From: a bacterium
Lineage (GTDB): Bacteria > Bacteroidota > Bacteroidia > CAILMK01 > JACPUW01
Assembly (NCBI GenBank): GCA_016124515.1
Contig: WGNN01000029.1
Location: forward strand, 1 to 37,669
DNA: 37,669 bases
Direction of reading: 5' to 3'
Notes under the pieces: model-generated
Databases searched by the model: none
The model's input: only the letters and a program-made list of their open reading frames with translations
What the model was told of the DNA's origin: nothing
Part shown: positions 23,580 to 32,208 of the stretch, in pieces
Layout of the letters: each line of letters begins with the position of its first letter
Position numbering within the stretch: position 1 is the stretch's first letter
Program-made: the position numbers and the translations under genes

Positions 23580-24077
23580 TTAATAGTAAATCACCACGCC
23601 GTTGGTAGCCGCCCAAAAAACGATTTTGCAAGGTTTAAAATCGTTGTCGTCGGTAATTCTAGTGGCTTCCATCACGTTTTCCTGCAAGTAGGCGTTGTTT
23701 TTGGTGTGGTGCATCACCTTTTTCATTTCCTTCAGGCGTTTGTCGGTTAGCTTTATAAAAGCTTCGGTATTGCCATTGTTCCACAGCAAAATTTCATCTT
23801 CTTCGTGGGTTATCAAAAAGGTGAGCTTTTCAATATCGGCTACCTCGCTCTTGTAGTTTTTCATGTAGCTTTCCATGCCTACATCATAGTGCTGCGGACT
23901 TTTGTCGGGAAAAGGCTCGCAATACAAGCTCAACTCAAAACGACTTATCTGATCGAGCATTTCATTTATTACCGGCAAATCATCAATATCAAAAGCAATG
24001 TGCAAATCATTCACATCGTCGTCTGAATCTATTTGATGTTTTAGCTGCCAACAGTGCAGTGTATAATCCATATCCAT
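23580..24077 (-). CDS. Hypothetical cytoplasmic protein
   Basis: A 165-residue acidic protein without signal peptide or membrane segment. It has alternating strands and helices (for example YTLHCWQLKHQID, LHIAFDIDDLPVINEML, and a C-terminal CKIVFWAATNGVVIYY). Base composition matches the neighbouring core genes, supporting a real gene. It is convergent with the Crp/Fnr gene, 27 bases away. I do not recognise the family. Confidence 0.65.
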   Translation of the reverse strand: MDMDYTLHCWQLKHQIDSDDDVNDLHIAFDIDDLPVINEMLDQISRFELSLYCEPFPDKSPQHYDVGMESYMKNYKSEVADIEKLTFLITHEEDEILLWNNGNTEAFIKLTDKRLKEMKKVMHHTKNNAYLQENVMEATRITDDNDFKPCKIVFWAATNGVVIYY

Positions 24078-24368
24078 CTTGCGGTCTCAATGAAGCGGCG
24101 AAGATACAAGGCAACAAGCGCATTACACCAATTTACTACAAATTATAGCCACCTATGCAGGGCTTTTTCAAAGTGGTATTTGCACTTTTAAGTAATTGAT
24201 TTAAAGTTTGTTGTAATGAGATTCAAGTCCTGCTTTATGGACTTGGCAAGGCACTTGCCTGCAAATATTTTTACTTTTTTGTTGCAACGGGTGGGGGTAA
24301 AAGCGGTCAGTACTGTCATAGCTGCAAACACAACGAATCAATACACAACAAATCAAAATTCAACAAAA

Positions 24369-25226
24369 ATGAAAACCTTAAAACTTACCCTGTCAATTTT
24401 AGCGATGGCTTTTATGCTTTCATCTTGTCTTAAAGACGGCGGACTTATTTGTAGAAAACCTTCGGGCGAAAATGTAACGCAAACGTATTCAGTGGGTTCA
24501 TTTACCCAAATAACCCTTGAAATGGATGCCGACGTGGTGATAACCCAAGGCAGCGACTACAAGGTAGAAGCATCGGCGGCTGACAACATCCACAAAATAT
24601 TGGTGGTAAAAGTAAACGGCAGCGAGCTCGTATTGCGTACCGAGCGCGGCAAGTGCATCCGCGGCAAAAGCGATGTGGTATTTTATGTAACCTGTCCTGA
24701 TGTGAAAGGCATAAGCCTTGCGGGCTCAGGCACTATGAAAAACAGCAACCCACTTAGTGGCGATGGTCTTGATGTAAATATTGCCGGAAGCGGCTTTGTT
24801 GACCTGAACGACCTTACCTACAGCCGCATGTATGTATCTATTGCCGGTTCGGGCGAGATAAATGTGGACGGCGCCACCGTTTCAGACTTTGAAAGTAAAA
24901 CCAGCGGCTCGGGTAATACCGATTTCAAAAACCTGAGTTGCCAAAATGCCGACCTTACCATTTCAGGCTCGGGAAGTGTAAGGCTTGCCGGCAGCGGCGA
25001 AGCTGATAGACTGAAAGGCACCATTTCGGGTTCGGGCAAGCTGCACTGTTTTGACCTGCCCGCCAACACCGTTGAAGTAAAAATAAGTGGCTCAGGCGAC
25101 TGCGAAGTGACCTGCAACAACCAATTGAACGCCACCATATCGGGCAGCGGCAGCGTGTACTACAAAGGCCAACCTACGGTAAATGCTGACATTTCAGGAT
25201 CAGGCAAAATCATAAGCTCCAACTAA
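24369..25226 (+). CDS. DUF2807 (GIN-domain) lipoprotein
   Basis: A 285-residue lipoprotein (signal MKTLKLTLSILAMAFMLSSC, Cys20). After FTQITLEMDADVVITQGSDY, the standard DUF2807 opening, the chain forms a right-handed beta-helix-like fold with many regularly spaced SGSG turns (LAGSGTM, IAGSGFV, IAGSGEI, TSGSGNT, ISGSGSV, ISGSGKL, ISGSGDC, ISGSGSV, ISGSGKI). These proteins are common in Bacteroidota, probably in the envelope; function is unknown. The ATG at 24369 starts the signal peptide; an upstream in-frame start at 24216 does not make sense. The 291-base region upstream (24078-24368) holds a small GGCAAG/CTTGCC hairpin at 24245-24259 and no other clear element. A strong terminator follows. 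Confidence 0.88.
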   Translation: MKTLKLTLSILAMAFMLSSCLKDGGLICRKPSGENVTQTYSVGSFTQITLEMDADVVITQGSDYKVEASAADNIHKILVVKVNGSELVLRTERGKCIRGKSDVVFYVTCPDVKGISLAGSGTMKNSNPLSGDGLDVNIAGSGFVDLNDLTYSRMYVSIAGSGEINVDGATVSDFESKTSGSGNTDFKNLSCQNADLTISGSGSVRLAGSGEADRLKGTISGSGKLHCFDLPANTVEVKISGSGDCEVTCNNQLNATISGSGSVYYKGQPTVNADISGSGKIISSN

Positions 25227-25253
25227 ACTAAATCGTAACCAATTTTCCCGTTG

Positions 25254-25289
25254 AAAAAGGGACTGAACAATGCCGTTCAGTCCCTTTTT
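25254..25289 (+). terminator. Rho-independent terminator after the DUF2807 gene
   Basis: A perfect 15-bp stem (AAAAAGGGACTGAAC / GTTCAGTCCCTTTTT) with a 6-base loop AATGCC runs straight into an 8-T tract. It lies 27 bases after the DUF2807 stop. Confidence 0.92.
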
Positions 25290-25524
25290 TTTGTGTGTAG
25301 GTTGGGAGGGGAGTTTGGGGGGGGGTTGTGAGAATGAATTGGCACAAGGTTAAGGTGTTTTTGTTCGGAACACAATGTTGCTTGGATGATAAACTGCATC
25401 ATCATTCGCTGATTTAATGAGAGAAATAGATGCTTACATGCTTTGTAGAGACAAACAAATAAATAGGAAGCGATGGTAGTAAATTTGAATGAACCATCTT
25501 CAAAATAGTATTTTTGGAATCAGA

Positions 25525-26703
25525 ATGGCAGAGAAAGCTTACATAACACCAAATGTTCTGAGATGGGCTCGCGAATCAGCAAGAATGACTGAAGATGTGG
25601 CGGCAGCTAAAGTTTCTGTGAAAGTTGAAAGATTAATTGCATGGGAATCGGGCACAAGCCATCCTACAATTAAACAGGCACAAACGCTGGCCAAAGCATA
25701 TAAAAGACCTTTTGCATTATTCTTTTTACCTGACATTCCCCGCGACTTCCAACCCCTTCAGGATTTCAGGAAACCGGGTTCAAAAGCACTGACAACCTCT
25801 TCGGTTTTTATGATTAGGGAGATACAACAAAAGCAAGCATGGATTAGTGAAGTATATGCAGAAAACCAAGAAGAGATGTTGCGCTTTGTTGGTCGCTTCT
25901 CCATAAAAGACCAACCTAAATCAGTGGCAAAGGACATTCTTGATACATTAGGAATTAATCCTTTTTCATATAAAACAGGCAATCCAATTAAGGAGTGGAT
26001 TGATGCCGCAGAAACAAAAGGAATCTTCGTTTCAAGAACAAGTTTTATCCATTCTCGGCTAAAACTCGACTCAGATGAGCTACAAGGTTTTGCCATTGCT
26101 GACCCACTTGCTCCGTTCGTTTTTGTGAACTCAGATGATTGGAATGCGCCACAACTTTTTACCCTTGTTCATGAATTAGCCCATATTTGGATTGCTGAAA
26201 CAGGTATTTCAAACGAAGTGACACCTGAGGTAAAACACAAAGACAAATACCACCCCGTTGAATTGTTTTGTAACGCAGTGGCAGCTTGCGCTTTAATGCC
26301 TGAAGAATTTATGTTGGAAGTTGATTTTGAGTCATTTAAATCTTCAAAAGAAGTTTTCAAGGTAGCTAAGCAATTAGGCGTTAGTTCATTAGCACTTTTG
26401 GTTCGGGCATTGAATCTGAATATTATTTCGCTACCTGTATATAAAAAACTTAAAGCTCAGGCCGACAGGGATTTTGCCGAGTTTCTTAAAAATGAGGAAG
26501 AGAAAAAAATAGAACTAAAAGAAATGGATAAACAAGGTGGGCCAAATTATTTTTTGCTACAACTAAACAGAAACAGTAGGTTATTTACACAAACTGTAAT
26601 GGATGCATTTAAAGGCGGTTTCATTGAAGCAACTTTGGCGAGCAATCTGTTAAATGTTCATGTAAATAAATTTCCAAAACTAGAATCACAACTGTACAAA
26701 TGA
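25525..26703 (+). CDS. XRE-type HTH + ImmA/IrrE metallopeptidase (antitoxin-like)
   Basis: A 392-residue protein. The N-terminal ~65 residues form a helix-turn-helix of the XRE type (VLRWARESARMTEDVAAAKV ... IAWESGTSHPTIKQAQTLAK). The central domain is an ImmA/IrrE zinc peptidase with H216-E-L-A-H220 (TLVHELAHIWI) and a probable third ligand E246 in VELFCNAVAA. The C-terminal part is charged. Such fusions pair with a DUF4411 PIN-like protein, exactly the next gene, with a 4-base ATGA overlap. By analogy, the first protein regulates and neutralises the second. The ATG at 25525 gives the usual MAEKAYITPNVL start; 25489 is an alternative. Possible operator palindromes lie upstream (TGTTC-G-GAACA at 25362-25372; GATGAT/ATCATC at 25385-25403). 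Confidence 0.85.
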   Translation: MAEKAYITPNVLRWARESARMTEDVAAAKVSVKVERLIAWESGTSHPTIKQAQTLAKAYKRPFALFFLPDIPRDFQPLQDFRKPGSKALTTSSVFMIREIQQKQAWISEVYAENQEEMLRFVGRFSIKDQPKSVAKDILDTLGINPFSYKTGNPIKEWIDAAETKGIFVSRTSFIHSRLKLDSDELQGFAIADPLAPFVFVNSDDWNAPQLFTLVHELAHIWIAETGISNEVTPEVKHKDKYHPVELFCNAVAACALMPEEFMLEVDFESFKSSKEVFKVAKQLGVSSLALLVRALNLNIISLPVYKKLKAQADRDFAEFLKNEEEKKIELKEMDKQGGPNYFLLQLNRNSRLFTQTVMDAFKGGFIEATLASNLLNVHVNKFPKLESQLYK

Positions 26704-27197
26704 TCACGATGGCACGCATTTATTGTTTGGATGCCAACGTGTTAATCCAAGCCTGGCAGAAATATTACAATCCAAAATTTTGCCCTGATTATTGGGAAAT
26801 TCTTATCGAACTTGGTAAACATGGTAGAATATTTATTCCTGAATTAGTTTTTGAAGAAATTGTCAGAACCGAAGATGACCTTTCGAAATGGTTAAAGGCA
26901 AGCAATATTCCAATAGCGAAAATTAGCGAGCAAGTAACCAAGCATATACGAATGATTTTAGAAGATTATCCTTTGTTGGTTGACAATACAAAGGCGCGTT
27001 CATTGGCCGACCCTTGGGTAATAGCCCACTCTTTGAGCCAAAATGCAACAGTTGTGACAAAGGAAGAAAAGGTAACCGCTATTAACTCAAAGAGAATAAA
27101 AATTCCTAATGTTTGTGATGGTATGGGAGTTAGATGTATCAACGATTTTCAATTAATTGATGAGTTAAATATTAATTTCAAGTGCTCAATTGCATGA
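26700..27197 (+). CDS. DUF4411 PIN-like protein (putative toxin)
   Basis: A 165-residue protein matching DUF4411, a PIN-like nuclease family. It opens YCLDANVLIQAWQKYY, with the first acidic residue in LDAN, then IPELVFEEIVR with a conserved Glu, and LADPWVIAHSL with a later Asp, followed by VVTKEEK. The Asp/Glu set is that of metal-dependent RNA cleavage. It overlaps the upstream ImmA/IrrE gene by four bases; a second ATG at 26709 is equally possible. The pair is best read as a type II toxin-antitoxin-like module. RNase activity is an inference from the PIN relationship. Confidence 0.82.
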   Translation: MITMARIYCLDANVLIQAWQKYYNPKFCPDYWEILIELGKHGRIFIPELVFEEIVRTEDDLSKWLKASNIPIAKISEQVTKHIRMILEDYPLLVDNTKARSLADPWVIAHSLSQNATVVTKEEKVTAINSKRIKIPNVCDGMGVRCINDFQLIDELNINFKCSIA

Positions 27198-27389
27198 TTA
27201 AACTTTTTTTTTGGGTAAATTATCAAGTGCAGGCAGTTTGGTAGGCAATAGGAAGGTTGGCTGCAAGTTGCTTCCCCACCATTCGCTACATAAATCATTG
27301 AAGTCGTCCAACATAAAATCCCCTAAATTGCAAAGCAAATCAGAAATTACTCATTTGAAATTAGCTATTGCTACTAAATTTATGATAGA

Positions 27390-28184
27390 ATGACCAACAT
27401 CAAACTAAATAAGGAGTATGTTGACTGGCTAAATGAGGTTAAGTCAAAAATTAGGACAGCTCAAGTGAAAATGGCGCTCTCTGCAAATCGAGAGCTTATA
27501 TTGTTTTATTGGGAATTGGGACGTGACATTTATGAGAAGCAGTTAAATGCTCAATGGGGTTCAAAGTTACTTGAGCGACTTTCAAACGATTTGAAGTCTG
27601 AATTCAATGATATGCATGGTTTATCAAAAACAAATCTGAAATATTGCAGTAGCTTCTATCAGTTTTATTCAACCAATCAACCACGTGTTAAACAACATCA
27701 AAGTGAAGAGGCACAGCGCATTGAAGATGAAAGGAAATTAAGTCAACGGCTTGTTGACCAAATTCCGTGGGGACATAACATTCTGATTTTCACCAAAGCA
27801 AAGGACACACGGGAGGCACAGTTTTATATTCAACAAACCATAGAAAACGGATGGAGCAGAAATGTATTGGCAATACAACTCAAATCAGATTTATTTAAAA
27901 GGCAAGGAAGTGCAATTACCAATTTTAAGCGAACCCTTCCTGCACCACAATCTGATTTGGCTCAGCAAACCATAAAAGACCCATATTCTTTCGACTTTCT
28001 TACAATGACAAAACCGTATAATGAGAGAGATGTTGAGCAACAATTAATTGAACATATTTCTAAGTTTTTACTGGAACTAGGCAAGGGCTTTGCCTTTGTG
28101 GGAAAACAATATCATCTTGAATTTGATGAAACTGATTATTACATTGATTTAAGTTTCGAGGCAAACTATAATATGTCTCTCTGA
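27390..28184 (+). pseudogene. DUF1016/YhcG-type PD-(D/E)XK nuclease, truncated in the nuclease domain
   Basis: The open frame gives 264 residues. The N-terminal DUF1016_N domain is complete (about 10-165: ANRELILFYWELGRDIYEKQ, LSKTNLKYCSSFYQFY, VDQIPWGHNILIF, ENGWSRNVLAIQL). The C-terminal nuclease domain starts normally (LELGKGFAFVGKQYHLE, DYYIDL) but after the Asp-containing strand it runs into unrelated residues and a stop. The following E-x-K strand and about 70-90 residues expected in the family are missing. No matching sequence appears downstream, so it looks like a deletion or insertion junction near 28155, not a simple frameshift. Intact members are predicted nucleases associated with mobile and defence islands. 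Probably inactive as a nuclease. Confidence 0.8.
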
Positions 28185-28280
28185 ACACTTATCAATGAAA
28201 AGTCAAATCAGCTAGCTCCTGAATTAAAAGATGCTCATAGATGCACTGATTTCTTCAATAAGATGGCTTTTTTAATGCAA

Positions 28281-28342
28281 TTAAGACGGCTCTTTTTCTT
28301 TTTAGTGGAGAAATAATTGAAATTCCGCCCGGAACAAAAAGC
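28281..28342. repeat. Dispersed ~62-bp repeat, copy 1
   Basis: Matches 37607-37669 at all but two substitutions and one single-base indel over the visible length. It contains a C/T-rich start (GGCTCTTTTTCTTTTTAG) and ATTCCGCCCGGAACAAAAAGC at the end. The match with the second copy stops only because the window ends. Confidence 0.9.
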
Positions 28343-28349
28343 TGTATGA

Positions 28350-28398
28350 TCTCGTCTTGACGAGAGAGTTTTTTTTGTTCAGTCTCGCCTAGGCGAGA
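28350..28398. repeat. Two tandem related hairpins with T-tracts
   Basis: Palindrome 1 is TCTCGTC-TT-GACGAGA (28350-28365), followed by GAG and eight T. Palindrome 2 is TCTCGCCTAGGCGAGA (28383-28398), followed by TTGAGTTTTT. The two share the TCTCG/CGAGA frame and a similar T-rich tail, so they look like diverged copies of one unit. They may act as terminators or as part of a multi-copy intergenic element. Confidence 0.75.
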
Positions 28399-28934
28399 TT
28401 GAGTTTTTGGTACTTTTTGGTCAAGCAAATGCTTCAGCATTCATAAGCACCATTAAAAAACAATTAGACCGCCGCGCATAAAAAGTACAAGAAAGGAGCA
28501 AAAAGCTCTACTTTCAAATGGTAAGCTTTGAATTTGATTTATAAAAATAATTATCAACGTTTATGGGCTCGATGTAATTGGATTTGTTTGAAAACACTTA
28601 GTATTGTTATTAATATTTCGAAATATTATTTAAGACTAAATATTAGATTTTATTGTAAATCGGGATTTTTAATTAAACTAATAAATACCATTTACACCAT
28701 TTGATATTGTCAGTTATTTACAATCATTTGAATTATACATGATTTCACAGGGAGTTGGCGTGCAACTACCCTACTTACACCTCCATCGAAACTTTCCTCC
28801 AAAAAAACACCACCATGTAGCCATTTATTAATCTTCCTTCCCTTTATTTGCCAATGTATTAAGTAGTTTCAGCAAGAAGAGGAGCAAGAAGCAATCGACC
28901 TTCGTTTTGTCTGGGCTCAACAAAAAGTAAAAAT

Positions 28935-29858
28935 ATGAATTCAGTGAAAATTACGGCTGTGATGGCGATCATTTTTCTGCCGTTTTGCCCGCAGGTATTC
29001 GCCAACAGCGATTCAACCGAAACCGACACATCCACAGCAATCAACTTCAGTTTCGAAGATTTCTTTAAGCACTATGCCGACAGTATGGACGCCACCATGC
29101 ACTACGAAACCGGCACAGTGAGCCTTGGCAATGGCGAAGCAACCCTGATTGTGCCGCCGGGTTTCAGGTTTCTTGGCCCCGAAGAGGCAAGGCATATCCT
29201 GGAAGAGGAGTGGGGCAATCCGCCTTCTGAAACCTTCGGCTTGCTTTTTCCCACAGGTCAATCGCCATTTAGTCCCACCATGACTTATGCCGTAGAAATA
29301 TCGTACGACGAAGACGGCTATGTTGAAGACGATGACGCACAGGATATTGATTACGACGATTTGCTGGAAGAAATGCAGGAGTCGGCGCGCGAACAAAACC
29401 CACAGCGCATAGCACAGGGCTATCCCGGAATTGAAATTGTGGGCTGGGCATCGCCGCCTTTTTACGATAGCGAGACCAAAAAGCTGCACTGGGCCAAGGA
29501 ATTGCATTTTGACAGTGTAGAAAATAATACCCTTAACTATAATATTCGCGTGTTGGGGCGCCACGGCTACCTTACCATGAATGTGATAGCCGATATGGAA
29601 AACCTGCCTGCCGTGCAAACAGATATCGACAAAATATTAGGCAGCGTTAATTTTAACGAGGGCTATGCCTACAAAGATTTCGACTCGAGTATAGACAAGG
29701 TGGCGGCTTTTGGCATTGGCGGCCTTATAGCAGGCAAAGTGCTGGCAAAAGCCGGTTTTTTTGCAATCATTCTTAAATTCTGGAAAATAATAGCCATAGC
29801 CGTTGGCGGCTTTTTTGTGAGCATGCGCAAAAGACTTTTTGGCGGTCGCGGCGAGTAG
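28935..29858 (+). CDS. DUF2167 membrane-anchored protein
   Basis: A 307-residue protein with an N-terminal signal peptide (MNSVKITAVMAIIFLPFC...VFA), a soluble domain with the DUF2167 pattern (GEATLIVPPGFRFLGPEEA, GLLFPTG, VEISYDEDGYVEDDDAQDIDYDDLL, GWASPPFYD, LHWAKEL, NYNIRVLGRHGYLTMNVIA), and C-terminal hydrophobic helices rich in Gly/Ala (IGGLIAGKVLAKAGFFAIIL) with a basic tail. The soluble domain should sit outside the cytoplasmic membrane. The family's role is unknown. Composition matches core genes. No close operon partner is seen; the next gene starts 106 bases on. Confidence 0.85.
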   Translation: MNSVKITAVMAIIFLPFCPQVFANSDSTETDTSTAINFSFEDFFKHYADSMDATMHYETGTVSLGNGEATLIVPPGFRFLGPEEARHILEEEWGNPPSETFGLLFPTGQSPFSPTMTYAVEISYDEDGYVEDDDAQDIDYDDLLEEMQESAREQNPQRIAQGYPGIEIVGWASPPFYDSETKKLHWAKELHFDSVENNTLNYNIRVLGRHGYLTMNVIADMENLPAVQTDIDKILGSVNFNEGYAYKDFDSSIDKVAAFGIGGLIAGKVLAKAGFFAIILKFWKIIAIAVGGFFVSMRKRLFGGRGE

Positions 29859-29964
29859 CTTGCTGTTATTTTACAAAAAAGTTGACGGTACGAATGACCC
29901 GGCCTGTTGCAAACCAAGTGATCTTGCATGGTGGAACCAACAATTCCATTAAATTACGCTGCAA

Positions 29965-30828
29965 ATGGTCACTATACGAAATATAATAGCCCGGATTGGC
30001 GAAATATTTATTTATTTCCTCATCCGGGTTTTTGGAAGAAAGACCGATTTCAACGAAAATCCCTGGCTGAAAGGACCTTTGGGAAAAGACATTATAGGCG
30101 ACAAACCCTACCATGAAGTAGCAGAAGCAGAAGGACTTGAACTCCAGCGCAATTCAGAAGTGGGGGGACTTATCCCTGACTTTAATTCGCTCAGCGGCAC
30201 TGGCTTCACGGTAGAAAAAGTACATCCGCATATTAGAGCCTTTTATGAAAACACCGCCGCCCATCGCATGGATGTGTGGCCCAAAACCTATTTTCCGGCC
30301 AATATGGCCTTGTGGTTATTGGTAACTACCATTTCGCGGAAGGTAAATCAATTGAATTTCCCTACCAATGCGCTTGATATGGCGCTTGGCATGAGTAGCG
30401 AAGTTATTTTGCTGAAAAACAAGGAGCAACAAGTGAAATACACCGGTTGGTTTCGAAAAATTGAGGGAAACGATCGCGTATTATATAATGGTTTTTATAT
30501 GATAGCACGCTGCCCATTGTCAGATAGACCAAGTGTAAAGGTGGTTTTTCCGATGCCCGACGGCAATGCAACCGTATTTTTACGGCCCGAAAACGGCGAA
30601 AACGGAGCCTTTATCCTCAACTCAAACGGCAAAGGTTTTGGTGATGTGGGCTTTTACCGCGTGCAAAACCAACGCGGCGGCATGCGGGTTTGGTTGGTGT
30701 CCTCACTGAAAGAAAAATTCATCGTCTATGTAGATAAAAAGAATGTTTTGCGCTGCGACCACAGCATCAAATTTTTAGGCATGCCGGTATTGAAACTGCA
30801 TTATAGAATTGTACGAAATAATGCTTGA
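29965..30828 (+). CDS. Hypothetical protein, unrecognised family
   Basis: A 287-residue protein. The N-terminus has a weak hydrophobic stretch (IGEIFIYFLIRVFG) that may anchor it to the membrane; the rest is soluble with aromatic-rich motifs such as HPHIRAFYENTAAHRMDVW, YTGWFRKIEG and VKVVFPMPDGNATVFL. Codon usage and composition are like the preceding gene, on the same strand. The open frame is long and the segment pattern is protein-like, so it is likely a real gene. I cannot assign a function. Confidence 0.7.
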   Translation: MVTIRNIIARIGEIFIYFLIRVFGRKTDFNENPWLKGPLGKDIIGDKPYHEVAEAEGLELQRNSEVGGLIPDFNSLSGTGFTVEKVHPHIRAFYENTAAHRMDVWPKTYFPANMALWLLVTTISRKVNQLNFPTNALDMALGMSSEVILLKNKEQQVKYTGWFRKIEGNDRVLYNGFYMIARCPLSDRPSVKVVFPMPDGNATVFLRPENGENGAFILNSNGKGFGDVGFYRVQNQRGGMRVWLVSSLKEKFIVYVDKKNVLRCDHSIKFLGMPVLKLHYRIVRNNA

Positions 30829-30910
30829 GTACCTCCACAACCTACATCAAAGCCAATTTGATGGCAGTTGGTTTGCCATAGAAAATTCGACGCAACTAGG
30901 TACTTTTTTC

Positions 30911-30994
30911 CTTATGTTTGCTTGGAATCAATAAAAAGTGCCCTGTGAAAATGAATGGATTAACTGTTGCATCTATTAGCCTGAAGGGGCTAAA
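30911..30994. repeat. ~84-bp imperfect direct repeat flanking rsgA, copy 1
   Basis: About 85 percent identical by eye to 32209-32290, in the same orientation, sharing CTTATGTTTGCTT, GAATCAATAAA, CCTGTGA, ATGAATG and ACTGTTGCAT. It contains the start of a small open frame (30951-31079, 42 residues, MNGLTVASISLKG...) that ends 25 bases before rsgA; copy 2 holds a similar start. Whether that frame is translated is unknown. Confidence 0.8.
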
Positions 30995-31104
30995 ACAGCA
31001 ATTTTGGATAGTACTTATGAAAGGGAATGTTTTGAGAGTTATTCATGAGGGAAAGTTGCAGTTTTTTCTCGTTTTTTAGATAAGTTCTGAGTAAGAAAGT
31101 AATA

Positions 31105-32163
31105 ATGACACTTCAAGATTTAGGATATAATATAGAGTTCGAAAACTATCGGAAGGAACATAACCTGTTTTCTTTTGGAGTAGGGCGGGTTATCTCTGAA
31201 CACAAGGAAAGATATGTTGTGAAAACGCCTGAAAAAGAATATGATGGTGAAATAGTCGGAAACTTGCGTTTTGCGGCACTTAATCGGTCAGATTTTCCTG
31301 CCGTTGGCGATTGGGTAGCCATTTCTGAATATGACGACGACAAAGTACTTATTCATGCGGTATTCCCCCGAAAAACAATTCTTGAAAGACAAGCGGTTGG
31401 CAAACATGGAGAAAAGCAAATCATAGCAACAAATATTGACGTGGCCTTCATTGTGCAAGCGGTTGACAGGGATTTTAACATTAACAGAATTGAAAGGTAT
31501 TTGACCATTTGCCATACGTCCAACGTAAAACCAATTATCATTCTCAATAAAATTGATTTGATAAACAATAACGAACTATCTGACTTGATTAGTCAAGTTC
31601 AGGAAAGGATAAAACAAGTACCGATAATTCCTATAAGCAACGAGACTCAAAAAGGATTTGAAAAACTCAGAGAGCGGATTGCAAAAGGTAAAACGTATTG
31701 TTTGTTAGGCTCATCTGGGGTTGGAAAATCTACCCTGTTGAACAACTTATCGGGCAAGGCGCTAATGAAAACCAATTTGATTAGCGCAAGCACAAACAAA
31801 GGGCGACATGTTACCAGTCACCGCGAATTATTAGTACTCGAATACGGGGGGATTCTAATAGACAATCCGGGAATGAGAGAAGTGGGGATTGCAGACTCAA
31901 AAGAGGGATTGGAAATTACATTCAACACAATAATTGAGTTGGCTCAAGGCTGTAAATTCAAAGACTGCACACATACAACTGAGGTTGGCTGTGCAGTTCT
32001 AAAAGCCGTTGAAACTGGCGAAATAGACAAATCGTCCTATGAAAACTTCTTGAGAATGGAACGTGAAAAAGAGCATTTTGAATCAACTGTTGCAGAAAGG
32101 CGCAAAAAGGACAAGGATTTTGGTAAAATGATCAAAAACTATAAAAAATCGAATAAGAACTAA
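31105..32163 (+). CDS. rsgA: Ribosome small-subunit-dependent GTPase A
   Basis: A 352-residue circularly permuted GTPase. An OB-fold N-terminal domain (about 20-90: GVGRVISEHKERYVVKT, VGDWVAI) is followed by G4 NKID (148-151), G1 GSSGVGKST (202-210) and G3 DNPG (253-256), the order typical of the YjeQ/RsgA family. The zinc site is CKFKDCTHTTEVGC (C283, C288, H290, C296), and the C-terminal helix is Lys-rich. It assists late 30S maturation by GTP hydrolysis on the ribosome. Length is normal. It lies in an AT-rich section and is flanked by ~84-bp direct repeats, suggesting it was duplicated or moved as a unit. If the genome has another rsgA, this may be an extra copy. Confidence 0.95.
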   Translation: MTLQDLGYNIEFENYRKEHNLFSFGVGRVISEHKERYVVKTPEKEYDGEIVGNLRFAALNRSDFPAVGDWVAISEYDDDKVLIHAVFPRKTILERQAVGKHGEKQIIATNIDVAFIVQAVDRDFNINRIERYLTICHTSNVKPIIILNKIDLINNNELSDLISQVQERIKQVPIIPISNETQKGFEKLRERIAKGKTYCLLGSSGVGKSTLLNNLSGKALMKTNLISASTNKGRHVTSHRELLVLEYGGILIDNPGMREVGIADSKEGLEITFNTIIELAQGCKFKDCTHTTEVGCAVLKAVETGEIDKSSYENFLRMEREKEHFESTVAERRKKDKDFGKMIKNYKKSNKN

Positions 32164-32208
32164 TGCTACAATCACCAACTTTAAAACCCAACTTCGAGTG
32201 CGATTTTT

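Larger units (their letters stand above)
28185..28934. other. Long AT-rich non-coding stretch with repeats and palindromes
   Basis: No convincing gene is seen in these 750 bases. It contains the dispersed repeat at 28281-28342, two consecutive hairpins at 28350-28398, and a perfect 18-bp palindrome TAATATTTCGAAATATTA at 28611-28628. A minus-strand 61-codon frame (28255-28440) is made largely of the repeat and hairpins and is probably not a gene. The region follows the truncated nuclease gene and may mark a recombination junction. Confidence 0.55.

Noticed and set aside
25317-25325. Nine-G homopolymer upstream of the XRE-ImmA/IrrE gene
   Set aside because: Could suggest phase variation, but it is about 200 bases from the start codon, just after a terminator, with no promoter around it.
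17640-27265. Shared TAGGAAGGTTG at ~17650 and ~27250 as possible attachment-site repeats of an island
   Set aside because: Only about 11 identical bases, not at clear boundaries of the AT-rich units, and no integrase gene is present.
27211-27393. 60-codon plus-strand frame between the DUF4411 and DUF1016 genes
   Set aside because: Starts with TTG after a T-run, has low-complexity Lys/Ser/His composition and no recognisable pattern; it overlaps the next gene only by chance ATGA.
28255-28440. 61-residue minus-strand frame over the repeat and hairpins
   Set aside because: It is made of the dispersed repeat and palindromes; frames through such elements arise without being genes.
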